A DNA stretch of 64,000 bases from Vibrio gigantis (lineage in GTDB: Bacteria > Pseudomonadota > Gammaproteobacteria > Enterobacterales > Vibrionaceae): NCBI RefSeq assembly GCF_024347515.1, contig NZ_AP025492.1, positions 2,170,001-2,234,000 of the forward strand, written 5' to 3'. Made by a program: the position numbers and the translations under genes. Position 1 is the stretch's first letter; each line of letters starts with the position of its first letter. A model generated the notes under the pieces. That model was not told where the DNA came from. It searched no databases and saw only the letters and a program-made list of their open reading frames with translations. Shown piece by piece: positions 55,290 through 64,000 of this stretch.

Positions 55290-56909
55290 ATGGAAAGAAA
55301 AAGGTCGAGTTGGCAACTCAATGTCATCTCAACAATCCTTCTTACGACACTGTTGAGCGGTTGCAAAAGTGGTCATGAAAATACGACAAACCCAACCGAT
55401 CCAACACCATCAGTAGTCGAAATCAGTATTCCTAATTCGATTTCTTTTTCAGAACCATCATCTGGTTCCGTTACACAATCAATTACCGTTTCTCTTTCAG
55501 AAGCTCTCAGTCAGGAACTCACTCTGACAATCTCCACCAGCGATGTCACAACACGCTCCACTGGAAGCTTCAAAAACTATGATGCCATCTCAAGTCAAAA
55601 CGTCAAAATTGCGGCAGGTGCAACAAGTGGAGCTTTGCCGTTAAATCTTGTACACAATAATCTGTATGAGGGTAGTAAAACACTTCATTACACTATTAGT
55701 ACTGATAACGGTGCAAATTACACTATTTCAAACAAACAAACGGTTGTAACCATTGATGATCGCGATGCCCAACCAACCGTTAGTTTTAGTAATGACTTAA
55801 GTACCGTTGTAGAAGGCGACAGTATTATTCAACAAGCTGTTTTGAGTCATTACACATCTCAAGATGTAACGCTCACCCTAGATCAAACTGGTATTGCCGC
55901 GTCTGAGGACTTTACTGTTGATATATCAGAGTTAACTCTTAAATTACCAGCAGAAACCCTATCAACAAATATCACTTTTTCTGCTCGTGATGATAGCTTT
56001 GATGAAGGTGGCGAATCGGTAATCTACACGATCGCTTCCGTTGGTAACGCGACTATCGATTCGAGCAAAAACACTCTTGCATTCTATATTCCCGGACAGA
56101 AAAGTTTCAATGATACTGGGTATGTCACTTATTTTGATGGTACTGACTACGACAGCATCACTCCACCAGCATCACATCCAAATCAAGATGCCGATTTTGG
56201 TTTAGATATCACAAATGGAAATGAACATTCGGATGGGGAATATGGCTTCCGCTACACCAAGCTAGATGCTCACGGAAATCCTTTACTACCTAGCGCTACT
56301 GATTGGCGCTGTGTTAAAGATGAACACACCGGATTATATATCGAAGCAAAGCAAGATCCGATAGCACTGCCTAGTCAGTCTGAGGTCGATACCTGGGTTA
56401 AGAACCACAAAGACGATCCTGACGCCAACCCTTATCCATGGGACAGTCAATCAAGCTCATGGCGAAGCGCTTCATATACATATACTTGGCACGACTCTGA
56501 CAATACAACCAATGGTGGCTATGCCGGAGCACCCAATGATCTATTGTACAGCGCAGGGCCGATCTCTTCTCAATGTGCGTACATTAATGATGGTTCAGGA
56601 AGTAACTACTGTAATACAAGTAGTTATATTAGTAGCCTAAACAGTCGCTCTATTTGCGGTATTACGGATTGGCGCTTACCTTCACCTGTTGAAGCTCGTT
56701 CATTTATCAACTTCAATGTCGGCACTGCACCAGCAGGATCCATTGATTTCTTTCCTAATCTTGGAGACCGACTCTTCACGCACTCTAGCTCTGTTAAACA
56801 AGATGGTAGTGCCAGATGTATCGACTCTCAAAATGGAGAACTCGAGCTTTGTAATAAAAACATCGCAGGCTCGACAGGAATTGTGGCTGTAAGTGGAGGT
56901 ATTGAGTAA
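55290..56909 (+). CDS. Calx-beta-like / DUF1566 lipoprotein
   Basis: This 539-residue exported lipoprotein has lipobox LLSGC (cysteine near residue 25). Residues about 35-275 contain two Calx-beta-like repeats (SVVEISIPNSISFSEPSSGS... and QPTVSFSNDLSTVVEGDSII...). Residues about 280-535 form an Lcl/DUF1566 domain with GFRYTKLDAHGNPL, DWRCVKDEHTGLYIEAK and ICGITDWRLPSPVEARSFI. Such proteins are surface adhesin-like or collagen-binding-like in some bacteria; function here is unknown. Its stop overlaps the next gene (TAATG). Ser/Thr/Asn-rich. Confidence 0.8.
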   Translation: MERKRSSWQLNVISTILLTTLLSGCKSGHENTTNPTDPTPSVVEISIPNSISFSEPSSGSVTQSITVSLSEALSQELTLTISTSDVTTRSTGSFKNYDAISSQNVKIAAGATSGALPLNLVHNNLYEGSKTLHYTISTDNGANYTISNKQTVVTIDDRDAQPTVSFSNDLSTVVEGDSIIQQAVLSHYTSQDVTLTLDQTGIAASEDFTVDISELTLKLPAETLSTNITFSARDDSFDEGGESVIYTIASVGNATIDSSKNTLAFYIPGQKSFNDTGYVTYFDGTDYDSITPPASHPNQDADFGLDITNGNEHSDGEYGFRYTKLDAHGNPLLPSATDWRCVKDEHTGLYIEAKQDPIALPSQSEVDTWVKNHKDDPDANPYPWDSQSSSWRSASYTYTWHDSDNTTNGGYAGAPNDLLYSAGPISSQCAYINDGSGSNYCNTSSYISSLNSRSICGITDWRLPSPVEARSFINFNVGTAPAGSIDFFPNLGDRLFTHSSSVKQDGSARCIDSQNGELELCNKNIAGSTGIVAVSGGIE

Positions 56910-57448
56910 TGAAACTAAAACTATGCTTAGGCGTAATTGCCTCTCTGTTAAGTGCAAATACCGTCGCGCAAACCTGCGTGCAAACTCAAACTCCCTCTCA
57001 CCAAGATGGTCAATTTATAGACCGTAAAGATGGCACATTACTCGACGTAACGACTAATTTGCTTTGGTCAAAATGCAACCTAGGCGAAACCTACAATCAA
57101 TCCAATGACACTTGTGATGGTACTGCGATTAAATATCAAAATTGGCAGGATGCGCTCATCGCTACTGAAGATTCGAGTCTGACCACCATCGCTGGTCAGG
57201 TTGGTTTTAGGTTACCTAATATCAAAGAGTTAAGTTCAATCGTTGACTACAGCTGTACTAGGCCAGCAATCAACCTGACACACTTCCCGACAACAACCAA
57301 CGAACCATATTGGACTAACACTCCTGACGCTCATAAAATCAACAGTGACTATGATGGTCTAATTATTGATTTTGAAGAAGCTTTAGAAGTCATTACCGAC
57401 CCAGGTGATATTCCACATCCTCTTGTTCGATTAGTGAAAACGTTTTAA
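56909..57448 (+). CDS. Secreted DUF1566 protein
   Basis: This is a 179-residue protein with a signal peptide (MKLKLCLGVIASLLSANTVAQ). It is a single Lcl/DUF1566 domain: RKDGTLLDVTTNLLWSKCNLGETYNQ, GFRLPNIKELSSIVDYSC and PYWTNTPDAHKINSDYDG..., similar in pattern to the C-terminal half of the preceding lipoprotein. Six cysteines suggest disulfides. One-base overlap indicates coupled translation and probably a joint function. Confidence 0.8.
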   Translation: MKLKLCLGVIASLLSANTVAQTCVQTQTPSHQDGQFIDRKDGTLLDVTTNLLWSKCNLGETYNQSNDTCDGTAIKYQNWQDALIATEDSSLTTIAGQVGFRLPNIKELSSIVDYSCTRPAINLTHFPTTTNEPYWTNTPDAHKINSDYDGLIIDFEEALEVITDPGDIPHPLVRLVKTF

Positions 57449-57472
57449 TTAGTTTTTACGGCACAAACAATC

Positions 57473-57502
57473 AAAAAGAGCAGCTCATGGGCTGCTCTTT
57501 TT
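57473..57502. terminator. Bidirectional terminator, DUF1566 gene / nspC
   Basis: AAAAAGAGCAGC / GCTGCTCTTTTT with a six-base loop lies between convergent genes. Confidence 0.92.
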
Positions 57503-57524
57503 ATTGTTCTAATGCAATGTTCAG

Positions 57525-58658
57525 TTACTTAACCGACCATTGTGACAATGAACGTTTAAAGTCTTCATAACCGAATTCATTCAGCTTTTGAACGTCACCA
57601 TTGCTGCGCTCGCAGTAGATTGATGGCATCTTCAAGCCATTGAACCAGTTAAGTTTCACCATGGTGTAACCCGCACTGTCTAACAGGTGAAGTTTTTGAC
57701 CAATCTTCAACGGCTCATCAAAGCTTGTTTCACAGAACTGATCGCCCGCAAGGCATGAACACGAACCAATCACGTAGTCATGACTGCCGTTTGCAGAGGC
57801 TTCTAATACCGATGCTGGTTCGTTGTAGATAAGCGTGTCAAGACGGTGTGCTTCGGTTGCTGAATCCACAATCGCCGTTTTCTTCACGTTCTCAACAATA
57901 TCCACCACTGTCACAACCAAGTCTGTCGTTTTAGTGATGATGGCTTCGCCCGGCTCAAGGTACATTTGTACGCCGTGTCTTTCAGAGAAAGCTTTTAGCG
58001 CAAGGCCAAGTTTCTCAATGTCGTAGCCCGGCCACGTGAAGAACACACCACCGCCCATGCTCACCCAGTCTAACTTATCTAGATGTTCGCCAAACTGTTC
58101 TGAGATTGAATCAAGCAAACCGATAAAGGCGTCGACGTCTTTGTTCTCACAGTTCATATGGAACATCACGCCATTAATCTCGTCAAAGATCTCAGGCTTA
58201 ATGTGGTCAGCTTGAACACCTAAACGAGAGAATTGACGCGCAGGGTTTGCTAAGTCTTGTCCTGCGTAGCTTACGCCCGGATTTAGACGTAAACCCAATG
58301 AAGCCTTACCTTCAACAATATGACGGTAAGCAGTTAGCTGACTTTGAGAGTTGAAGATCATCTTGTCACAGATGTCAGCAACTTCTCTCACGTCATCTTC
58401 GCTGTAACCCACACTGTATGCGTGCGTCTCACCACCGAAAGTTTCATGACCAAGCTTTACTTCGTATGGGCCAGAGCTTGTCGTGCCATCGAGATAAGGC
58501 TTGATGATGTCAAACACACCCCATGTAGAGAAACACTTCAAAGCCAATACCAGCTTCACACCCGAAATCTCTTTCAGCTGCTGAGCTATCTCTAAATTCG
58601 CAATCAACTTGTCTTCGTTGATCATGAAATAAGGCGTTTTTAGTTCGTTGTTTTGCAT
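57525..58658 (-). CDS. nspC: Carboxynorspermidine decarboxylase
   Basis: This is a PLP enzyme of the alanine-racemase fold giving norspermidine from carboxynorspermidine. It has 377 residues. The PLP lysine lies in [27 protein letters not shown] and the [10 protein letters not shown] catalytic cysteine motif follow. Norspermidine is a vibrio signal polyamine that controls biofilms through NspS/MbaA. It is the last gene of a three-gene operon with a 241-base gap before it. Confidence 0.95.
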   Translation of the reverse strand: MQNNELKTPYFMINEDKLIANLEIAQQLKEISGVKLVLALKCFSTWGVFDIIKPYLDGTTSSGPYEVKLGHETFGGETHAYSVGYSEDDVREVADICDKMIFNSQSQLTAYRHIVEGKASLGLRLNPGVSYAGQDLANPARQFSRLGVQADHIKPEIFDEINGVMFHMNCENKDVDAFIGLLDSISEQFGEHLDKLDWVSMGGGVFFTWPGYDIEKLGLALKAFSERHGVQMYLEPGEAIITKTTDLVVTVVDIVENVKKTAIVDSATEAHRLDTLIYNEPASVLEASANGSHDYVIGSCSCLAGDQFCETSFDEPLKIGQKLHLLDSAGYTMVKLNWFNGLKMPSIYCERSNGDVQKLNEFGYEDFKRSLSQWSVK

Positions 58659-58770
58659 GTTAATACCTTGCGGCCCTCGAGTTCACGAAGGCACATGATA
58701 ATCGAACAAAGCCGACGCTAATGCATCGGCTCGATATAAGTAAGTACATTGGAAGTCTTTAAGTGCATTA

Positions 58771-58813
58771 GAGATTCCCTATTACACTCGTCCCTCGCTT
58801 TAGGGAATGACGG
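58771..58813 (+). repeat. Dispersed palindromic repeat, copy A
   Basis: GAGATTCCCT... followed by CTCGTCCCTCGCTTTAGG and GAATGACGG. The two ends (ATTCCCTA, TAGGGAAT) are complementary. It lies between nspC and the dehydrogenase gene and is related to the copies at 63692-63733 and 63784-63825. Confidence 0.7.
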
Positions 58814-58899
58814 TGTTCTTAGGCATCTCATGGAAGAAGTACCCATCACCTTCATCATTCCCCCACTAATTCAAAGCGAGGTCAGAGCCTAACTATGTA

Positions 58900-60150
58900 T
58901 TACTTCAATTTGTGGATCAGAGGTAAACCGGCTGTCGGCTCTAGCTCTTGAACATGCCAATCCAGACCGATTTCTGGCATGGTTGCTAGAAACGGGTCTG
59001 GGTTTAGCTGTTCCATGTTGAACACGCCTTTATCAGCCCATTCACCACGGAAGAACTGCAGTGCAGCGGTAATTGCTGGAACACCTGTTGTGTAAGAGAT
59101 CGCTTGGTGCTCTACGTCTTCGTAAGCCACTTCGTGGTCTGCGTTATTGTAGATGAACACGCTGCGCTCTTTACCATCTTTCTTACCTTGAACCCAAGTA
59201 CCGATACACGTTAAACCTGTGTAACCCGGAGCCAAAGACGTTGGGTCTGGCAGTAGTGCTTTAAGAACGTGTAGAGGTTGAACCACAGTGCCATCGTGCA
59301 ACGTTAGCGGATCTGGGCTAAGAAGACCGATATCACGCATGCAGTTGAAGTAGTTCAGGTAAGCATCACCAAAGCCCATCCAGAATTCGATTCGCTTAGC
59401 TGGGATGAATTCCTTCATTGAGCGAACTTCATCGTGCGCCATTGAGTAAACTTTGTGAGAACCACAGTTAGGGAAATCAAACTCAAGCATACGAGAGTGA
59501 CAAGGTACTTGTTTCCACTCTTCATTTTCCCAGTAGAAAGAATCGCCTTGGATCTCAAGCATGTTCGTTTCTGGGTCAAAGTTTGTCGCAAACTTCTTGC
59601 CGTGATCGCCAGCATTCACGTCCATTACATCAATTGAGTCAATCTCATCGAACAAGTGCTTAACCGCGTACGCGGCAAAGATTGATACCACACCTGGATC
59701 AAAACCAGCACCAAGAATACCTGTGATGCCCGCCTCAGCGAACTTTTCACGGTAGCCCCACTGCCAATCGTAAGCTTGTGGTACTTGTTGGCCTTCAGAA
59801 CATAGGTCAACCGCAACTGATGTATCTAAGTAAGATACTTTCGATTGGTAACACGCTTCCATGATCGCCATGTTTACCCAAGGAGGACCAGCGTTGATCA
59901 CTAGATCAGGCTTAACTTCTTTAATCAAAGCAACAAGTGCATCAACATCGTCAGCGTTTACTGCGCGAGCTTCTAGCTTTTTAGTTGAGTCTTTAAGGTT
60001 GTTTTTACCTTTAATCGATTCGATGATTTTTTCACACTTCGCGATTGTACGAGAAGCGATTGTGATATCACCCAGAACTTCATTATTTTGCGCTGCTTTA
60101 TGTGCAACAACCCAACCAACGCCGCCTGCACCAATTTGTAGAATAGCCAT
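58900..60150 (-). CDS. Carboxynorspermidine dehydrogenase (saccharopine dehydrogenase family)
   Basis: This is an NADPH-dependent enzyme joining 1,3-diaminopropane and aspartate semialdehyde to carboxynorspermidine. The 416-residue protein has the Rossmann motif ILQIGAGGVGWVVAHKAA at the start and the family segments NAGPPWVNMAIMEAC, LGAGFDPGVVSIFAAYAV and TGLTCIGTWVQGKKDG. It lies 8 bases after the fused aminotransferase-decarboxylase gene. Confidence 0.93.
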   Translation of the reverse strand: MAILQIGAGGVGWVVAHKAAQNNEVLGDITIASRTIAKCEKIIESIKGKNNLKDSTKKLEARAVNADDVDALVALIKEVKPDLVINAGPPWVNMAIMEACYQSKVSYLDTSVAVDLCSEGQQVPQAYDWQWGYREKFAEAGITGILGAGFDPGVVSIFAAYAVKHLFDEIDSIDVMDVNAGDHGKKFATNFDPETNMLEIQGDSFYWENEEWKQVPCHSRMLEFDFPNCGSHKVYSMAHDEVRSMKEFIPAKRIEFWMGFGDAYLNYFNCMRDIGLLSPDPLTLHDGTVVQPLHVLKALLPDPTSLAPGYTGLTCIGTWVQGKKDGKERSVFIYNNADHEVAYEDVEHQAISYTTGVPAITAALQFFRGEWADKGVFNMEQLNPDPFLATMPEIGLDWHVQELEPTAGLPLIHKLK

Positions 60151-60158
60151 AGTATTAA

Positions 60159-63110
60159 TTACCCTTGTTGTTCTGCTAGCTCAGTGGCTAGAGTTTGAAT
60201 TTTATTAATTAGAGATTTGAAATCTGAAGTCTTTAAGCACGGATTTAAGATAGTAAATTTAAGCGCGCTCTTACCATCCACGACCGTTTCACCCAATACC
60301 GCAACACCACGAGTCAGCGCTTCCAGTCTTAGCGCTTGGTTCAGTTTGTCTAAATCTAGATCACCGTTTGCTGACTGCTTGTTCTTCGGCTTAGATCGGA
60401 ACAGCACTGTCGATAATGAAGGCTCCGCGAGTAGCTCTAAGTCTGCTTGGTTTTGAATCAAGTCAGCCACTTCTAGCGTTTGCTCAAGAAGATGATCGTA
60501 CATGTCGCCCAACTGCTTTGGTCCAACGCTTTGCATCGTCATGAAGACTTTCAATGCATCAAAACGCTTGGTCGTCGCGATAGACTTGTCGACTAAGTTC
60601 GGCAGCTCATCGTGTTCACGGTTTAGGTAATCTGCGTGATGCAGAAGGTACTTAAAGTTCGCTTTGTCTTTCAACAACACCGCGCCGCAGCTGATTGTTT
60701 GGTAGAAAAGTTTGTGGAAATCGACACTCACAGAGTCCGCTTTTTCGATACCTTGTAAACGAGCTTTATGACTACTCAAGATAAGCGCGCCACCGTAAGC
60801 ACTGTCGACATGGAACCAAAGGCCTTGTTGGTTTGCGATATCTGCAATCGCATCAAGGTCGTCGATAGCACCATGATCAGTTGTACCTGCCGTACCCACT
60901 ACAGCAAAAGGAATCAAGCCTTGAGCTTTAAGTGCTTTGATTTCTGCATCCAACAAATCCGGTTTGATGGTGCCATTAGCGTTTGTCTCAACACAGCACA
61001 CCACGCTCTCGCCTAAACCAAGCAGTGAAGCGGATTTTTGAACCGTGAAATGAGATTTATTTGAACATAAGATGCGAAGCTTGCTCGCGTAATCTGGCAA
61101 ACCCAGCTTTTGGATTGAGTGACCATCGTGCTTATCCGCCACCCAGTCTCTCGCGAGCAATAAGCCCATTAGGTTACTTTGCGTACCGCCACTGGTGAAA
61201 ACACCGTCCGCTTGATCGCCAAGTTGGTACTTGTCACACATCCAGTCAACCACTCGCTGTTCAACGTAAGTTGCAGCCGATGCTTGATCCCATGAATCCA
61301 TTGATTGATTCAGAGCCGCGATGATTGATTCCGCCGCTACCGATGCCATAAGAGGAGGAGTATGCAGGTGTGCTATACAGTCTGGGTGTTGCACGAAGAT
61401 AGAGTTAGCTGCAACTAGGTCTGCAGTGCTATCTACAACGTCCACCAAAGCGTGTTGGTTGTTGTCTAGGTCGACAGCCTTGATCGCGGCTTCCAGAACC
61501 TTTGGTTCTAGACCTGAGTAAGGAGCTTCAACCTGCTCAAAAACGGCCTTCATTGCTTGAGTCGTTTGGTTCATAACGTTAGCGAACTCGTCACTACCGC
61601 CTAAACCGGTGTGGATAAAGTGCTTGTTCCACTCTTGGTTTGCTTGCTCACTTGAAGCTTGATCGTCTTGAGCACCTCCGCCAGCAGCAATGATGGCTTC
61701 TTCCATCACGCGCAGCGCAAAGTCTATCTGTTCGAAAGAAATAATCATTGGCGGAAGGAAGCGAATCACAGAGCCATCACGACCGCCCTTCTCGACCATC
61801 AAACCACGCTCTAATGCTGCGCGTTGAATCGCTAGAGTTAATTCACCGTCTGATTTAGGCTCACCAAATTTATTAAGTTCGCCGCTTGGTTGCTTGATCT
61901 CAGCGCCAAGCATTAAGCCTTTACCTCGAACTTCCGCAATGCAGTTCACGCGAGATTGAATCTTCTCTAATCCATGACGTAGATATTGGCCTGCAATGTT
62001 CGCATGTTCAACCAAACCGTCTCTTTCGATGATTTCTAACGCTTTCGCACCAGACACCATTGCCAGTTGGTTACCACGGAAAGTACCCGTGTGTTCACCC
62101 GCTTTCCAAGTATCGATGCTCTTATCGAATACCAGCAGCGACATAGGCAGCCCGCCACCAATCGCTTTAGATAGACATAAGATATCAGGATTAACGCCTG
62201 ACTCTTCAAACGCGAATCGATGACCTGTTTTGCCAACACCACACTGGATTTCATCAAAAATCAGTAGGATGCCATGTTCATCACAGATGCGACGTAAACC
62301 TTGTAACCAAGAGGCCGGAGCTGGAATCACACCGCCCTCACCTTGTACAGGTTCAACGATCATCGCAGCTGGTTTCATGATGCCAGACTCATCGTCATTC
62401 AACATACGCTCGATGTAACGAATGCTCGCGTTGGCGCCCGCTTCACCACCAATGCCAAACGGGCAGCGCAGGTTGTATGGGAAAGGCATAAAGTGCACAT
62501 CAGACATCAAGCCGCTACGACGTTCTTTAGTGCCGAGGTTACCCATCATGCCCATGGTGCCGTTGGTCATGCCATGGTAAGCACCACGGAAAGCAAACAT
62601 GGTGTTACGACCTGTAGTTTGCTTCGCTAGCTTGATTGCCGCTTCAACAGCATCAGCGCCTGATGGGCCACAGAATTGAAGAACCGAGTTATCTGAAAAG
62701 TCTTGAGGAAGAAAAGCTTTAACTCGCTTGATAAACGTCTCTTTTGCTTGAGTCGTGATATCAAGAGTTTGGTATGGTAAACCAGAATCAAGTTGATCTT
62801 TGAGCGCTTGGTTAATTTCTGGGTGGTTGTAACCCAAAGAAAGTGTACCAGCACCGGCTAAGCAATCGAGAAAGAGTTGGCCACGAGTATCTTCAACTAA
62901 AGCACCACATGCTCTTTTAATAGCAATAGGCAGGCGTCTTGGGTATGAACGAACATCCGACTCATGCTGTTCTTGCTCAAGCAAAATAGCATCAGGTGTT
63001 AGGTCGTACGTTCCCTCTAAGATAGGAACCATAGTTGAAAATGAATTTGCGATAGTATTGATATCGACTTCAAAGGCGGTAGTCATAAAAGTCCCCTTGA
63101 ATGTGTTCAT
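60159..63110 (-). CDS. Fused 2,4-diaminobutyrate aminotransferase / decarboxylase
   Basis: This is a bifunctional enzyme of about 983 residues making 1,3-diaminopropane, the first part of norspermidine synthesis. The N-terminal class III aminotransferase (about 1-465) has LDCLAGAGTLSLGYNHPE, LLIFDEIQCGVGKTG and the PLP-lysine motif LCLSKAIGGGLP. The C-terminal group II decarboxylase (about 500-983) has FTSGGTQSNLMGLLLARD, WFHVDSAYGGAL and the PLP-lysine motif SVDFHKLFYQ. Two in-frame ATGs, 63110 and 63086, each have a strong ribosome site (GGAGGTGAGT and AAGGGGA). Confidence 0.94.
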   Translation of the reverse strand: MNTFKGTFMTTAFEVDINTIANSFSTMVPILEGTYDLTPDAILLEQEQHESDVRSYPRRLPIAIKRACGALVEDTRGQLFLDCLAGAGTLSLGYNHPEINQALKDQLDSGLPYQTLDITTQAKETFIKRVKAFLPQDFSDNSVLQFCGPSGADAVEAAIKLAKQTTGRNTMFAFRGAYHGMTNGTMGMMGNLGTKERRSGLMSDVHFMPFPYNLRCPFGIGGEAGANASIRYIERMLNDDESGIMKPAAMIVEPVQGEGGVIPAPASWLQGLRRICDEHGILLIFDEIQCGVGKTGHRFAFEESGVNPDILCLSKAIGGGLPMSLLVFDKSIDTWKAGEHTGTFRGNQLAMVSGAKALEIIERDGLVEHANIAGQYLRHGLEKIQSRVNCIAEVRGKGLMLGAEIKQPSGELNKFGEPKSDGELTLAIQRAALERGLMVEKGGRDGSVIRFLPPMIISFEQIDFALRVMEEAIIAAGGGAQDDQASSEQANQEWNKHFIHTGLGGSDEFANVMNQTTQAMKAVFEQVEAPYSGLEPKVLEAAIKAVDLDNNQHALVDVVDSTADLVAANSIFVQHPDCIAHLHTPPLMASVAAESIIAALNQSMDSWDQASAATYVEQRVVDWMCDKYQLGDQADGVFTSGGTQSNLMGLLLARDWVADKHDGHSIQKLGLPDYASKLRILCSNKSHFTVQKSASLLGLGESVVCCVETNANGTIKPDLLDAEIKALKAQGLIPFAVVGTAGTTDHGAIDDLDAIADIANQQGLWFHVDSAYGGALILSSHKARLQGIEKADSVSVDFHKLFYQTISCGAVLLKDKANFKYLLHHADYLNREHDELPNLVDKSIATTKRFDALKVFMTMQSVGPKQLGDMYDHLLEQTLEVADLIQNQADLELLAEPSLSTVLFRSKPKNKQSANGDLDLDKLNQALRLEALTRGVAVLGETVVDGKSALKFTILNPCLKTSDFKSLINKIQTLATELAEQQG

Positions 63111-63691
63111 ACTCACCTCCATCAGACGCAATTGCACACCGTCCCTCTATTGATTTAGAGAGAACTCATAGTGAAACACGCGTATTGTCTAGAAATGAGA
63201 TATAGCTGTACGCTCGCATAAGTCAAATGACGAATACGAAATTAGGCCGTCTTAAGACAGCGAAAAATTATTAGCGAGAGCTCAAGGTTCAGTAATGCTA
63301 CTGTTTTGAAGAATTGGACATTTTTGCAGGATCGGGCAGCTATGAGGAGCTGATCCCTTTGGAAATGCAGAGCTGATTAGCAATGTTGTAGTTAGTATGT
63401 TCAATGTTGGGTTTCCCATTAGCATGGCGAACTGCGCCATAAGTATCCCGTCTATCAGCTAAAGAACTAGCCGATACCTACCCTACGTAATGTCCCAATC
63501 AGCAAGAATGGTCACTACGCGTATCCCCCAGAAGCAATCACGGCTCTTTTTGAGCATCGGTCATTCCGAGATTGCGCGGGAAAGTAACATAAAGTGAAAC
63601 GAACTATCAATAGTTTTTAATGATGGCTTAATAAATAACGGAAGTGACGGAAAGATCGTTGAAAATATCATCAGTGCGGACTTTCATGATA

Positions 63692-63733
63692 GAGACCCCC
63701 GATTCGCTCGTTCCTCACGCCCGAGGATGACGG
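63692..63733 (+). repeat. Dispersed palindromic repeat, copy B
   Basis: GAGACCCCC then GATTCGCTCGTTCCTCACG and CCCGAGGATGACGG. It has the same frame as copy A: GAGAYYCC, CTCGTYCCTC and a closing GRATGACGG. The nearest copy is an inverted one 50 bases downstream. Confidence 0.65.
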
Positions 63734-63783
63734 TGTGGGGGGTTATAACCATTGCTAGAGAAGCTTTGAGCCATTGTACCTTT

Positions 63784-63825
63784 CCGTCATTCCCTAGAAC
63801 GAGGAACGAATTCATAGCGAATCTC
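63784..63825 (-). repeat. Dispersed palindromic repeat, copy C (inverted)
   Basis: On the minus strand it reads GAGATTCGCTATGAATTCG, TTCCTCGTTCTAGGGAATG, ACGG. It shares 22 of 26 positions with copy A over TCGTYCCTCG...GGAATGACGG. B and C face each other. Confidence 0.65.
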
Positions 63826-63944
63826 GCTTTTAAAAGCTGAGTGATATAAACGTATTTGATAGCGGAGGTTTTGATATAAAAATGATGCTTGGGCGCAGGT
63901 TCGAAGAAATGAATACAGATATGGAAACGCTGAACGGCAGAAAC

Positions 63945-63976
63945 CAAAAAGCCCGAACATTTCTGTTCGGGCTTTC
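63945..63976. terminator. Terminator near the window end
   Basis: AAAAAGCCCGAACA / TGTTCGGGCTTTCT is a strong stem with a TTTC loop. It probably ends a gene entering from beyond the right edge on the minus strand. Confidence 0.8.
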
Positions 63977-64000
63977 TAATTTGGAGCGATACATCGGGTT

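Larger units (their letters stand above)
63111..64000. other. Non-coding region at the right end
   Basis: About 890 bases without a credible gene. It holds the promoter of the norspermidine operon, repeats B and C, a possible decayed copy (GGTCATTCCGAGATT near 63560) and a terminator near the end. A leftward 87-codon frame (63947-63684) only reads through the repeats. Confidence 0.6.

Noticed and set aside
63684..63947. 87-codon leftward frame near the right end
   Set aside because: It reads through both palindromic repeats and the terminator, so it is not a credible gene.

Overview
The window is about 64 kb of gammaproteobacterial chromosome. Protein content and gene order point to the family Vibrionaceae, and the Vibrio splendidus group is the most natural guess. 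This is inferred from the GyrA, NrdAB, Suf, norspermidine and irpA sequences; no database search was run. There are no tRNA or rRNA genes, no prophage, no complete insertion sequence and no CRISPR array. Nearly all of it is core metabolism, respiration and transport.

Layout. 1-0.5 kb: class Ib ribonucleotide reductase accessories nrdH and nrdI (nrdI runs off the left edge), divergent from the iron-sulfur operon sufABCDSE (0.7-6.2 kb). Both promoters carry a Fur-box-like site. 6.5-9 kb: azurin and a Cache-type chemoreceptor. 9.2-12.6 kb: two tandem BCCT betaine-type transporters. 12.8-18 kb: a NarL-type response regulator, its sCache-containing histidine kinase and a TRAP transporter (dctPQM) that looks like the 2-oxoacid type. 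18.6-20 kb: a small H1-like DNA-binding protein and a DUF2982 protein. 20.1-23.2 kb: ldtD-mepK-gloC, the same order as E. coli ycbB-ycbK-ycbL. 23.3-28.5 kb: an iron-responsive imelysin cluster (irpA, diheme DUF1111 protein, imelysin lipoprotein, DUF1513 protein), interrupted by a MITE-like repeat, followed by ribA.

29.5-38.3 kb: formate-dependent nitrite reduction. nrfA reads rightward; nrfB-C-D-E, a thioredoxin-like gene, nrfF and a 58-residue unknown read leftward; nrfG lies beyond nrfA. The nrfA promoter shows a perfect NarL/NarP 7-2-7 site and an FNR site. 38.5-46.4 kb: gyrA, ubiG and the class Ia ribonucleotide reductase operon nrdA-nrdB-yfaE, with paired NrdR boxes and a DnaA box upstream. 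46.6-51.8 kb: napF-torD divergent from dmsABC (DMSO reductase), with a perfect FNR site between them. 52-57.5 kb: a CinA-like protein, a DUF3943 protein, a GcvR-like ACT protein and two DUF1566 proteins. 57.5-63.1 kb: the norspermidine operon, consisting of a fused diaminobutyrate aminotransferase/decarboxylase, carboxynorspermidine dehydrogenase and nspC. The last 0.9 kb is non-coding and holds copies of a short dispersed palindromic repeat.

Themes. Two ribonucleotide reductase systems are present, one apparently iron-controlled (Ib) and one with NrdR/DnaA sites (Ia). Iron control recurs (nrdHI, suf, irpA cluster, possibly nrf). Anaerobic respiration has two modules with FNR-like sites (nrf, dms). 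I did not find an obviously new multi-gene system. The best candidates for undescribed biology are the 58-residue gene in the nrf operon, the H1-like protein, the DUF1566 pair, the long dyad before irpA and the dispersed repeats.
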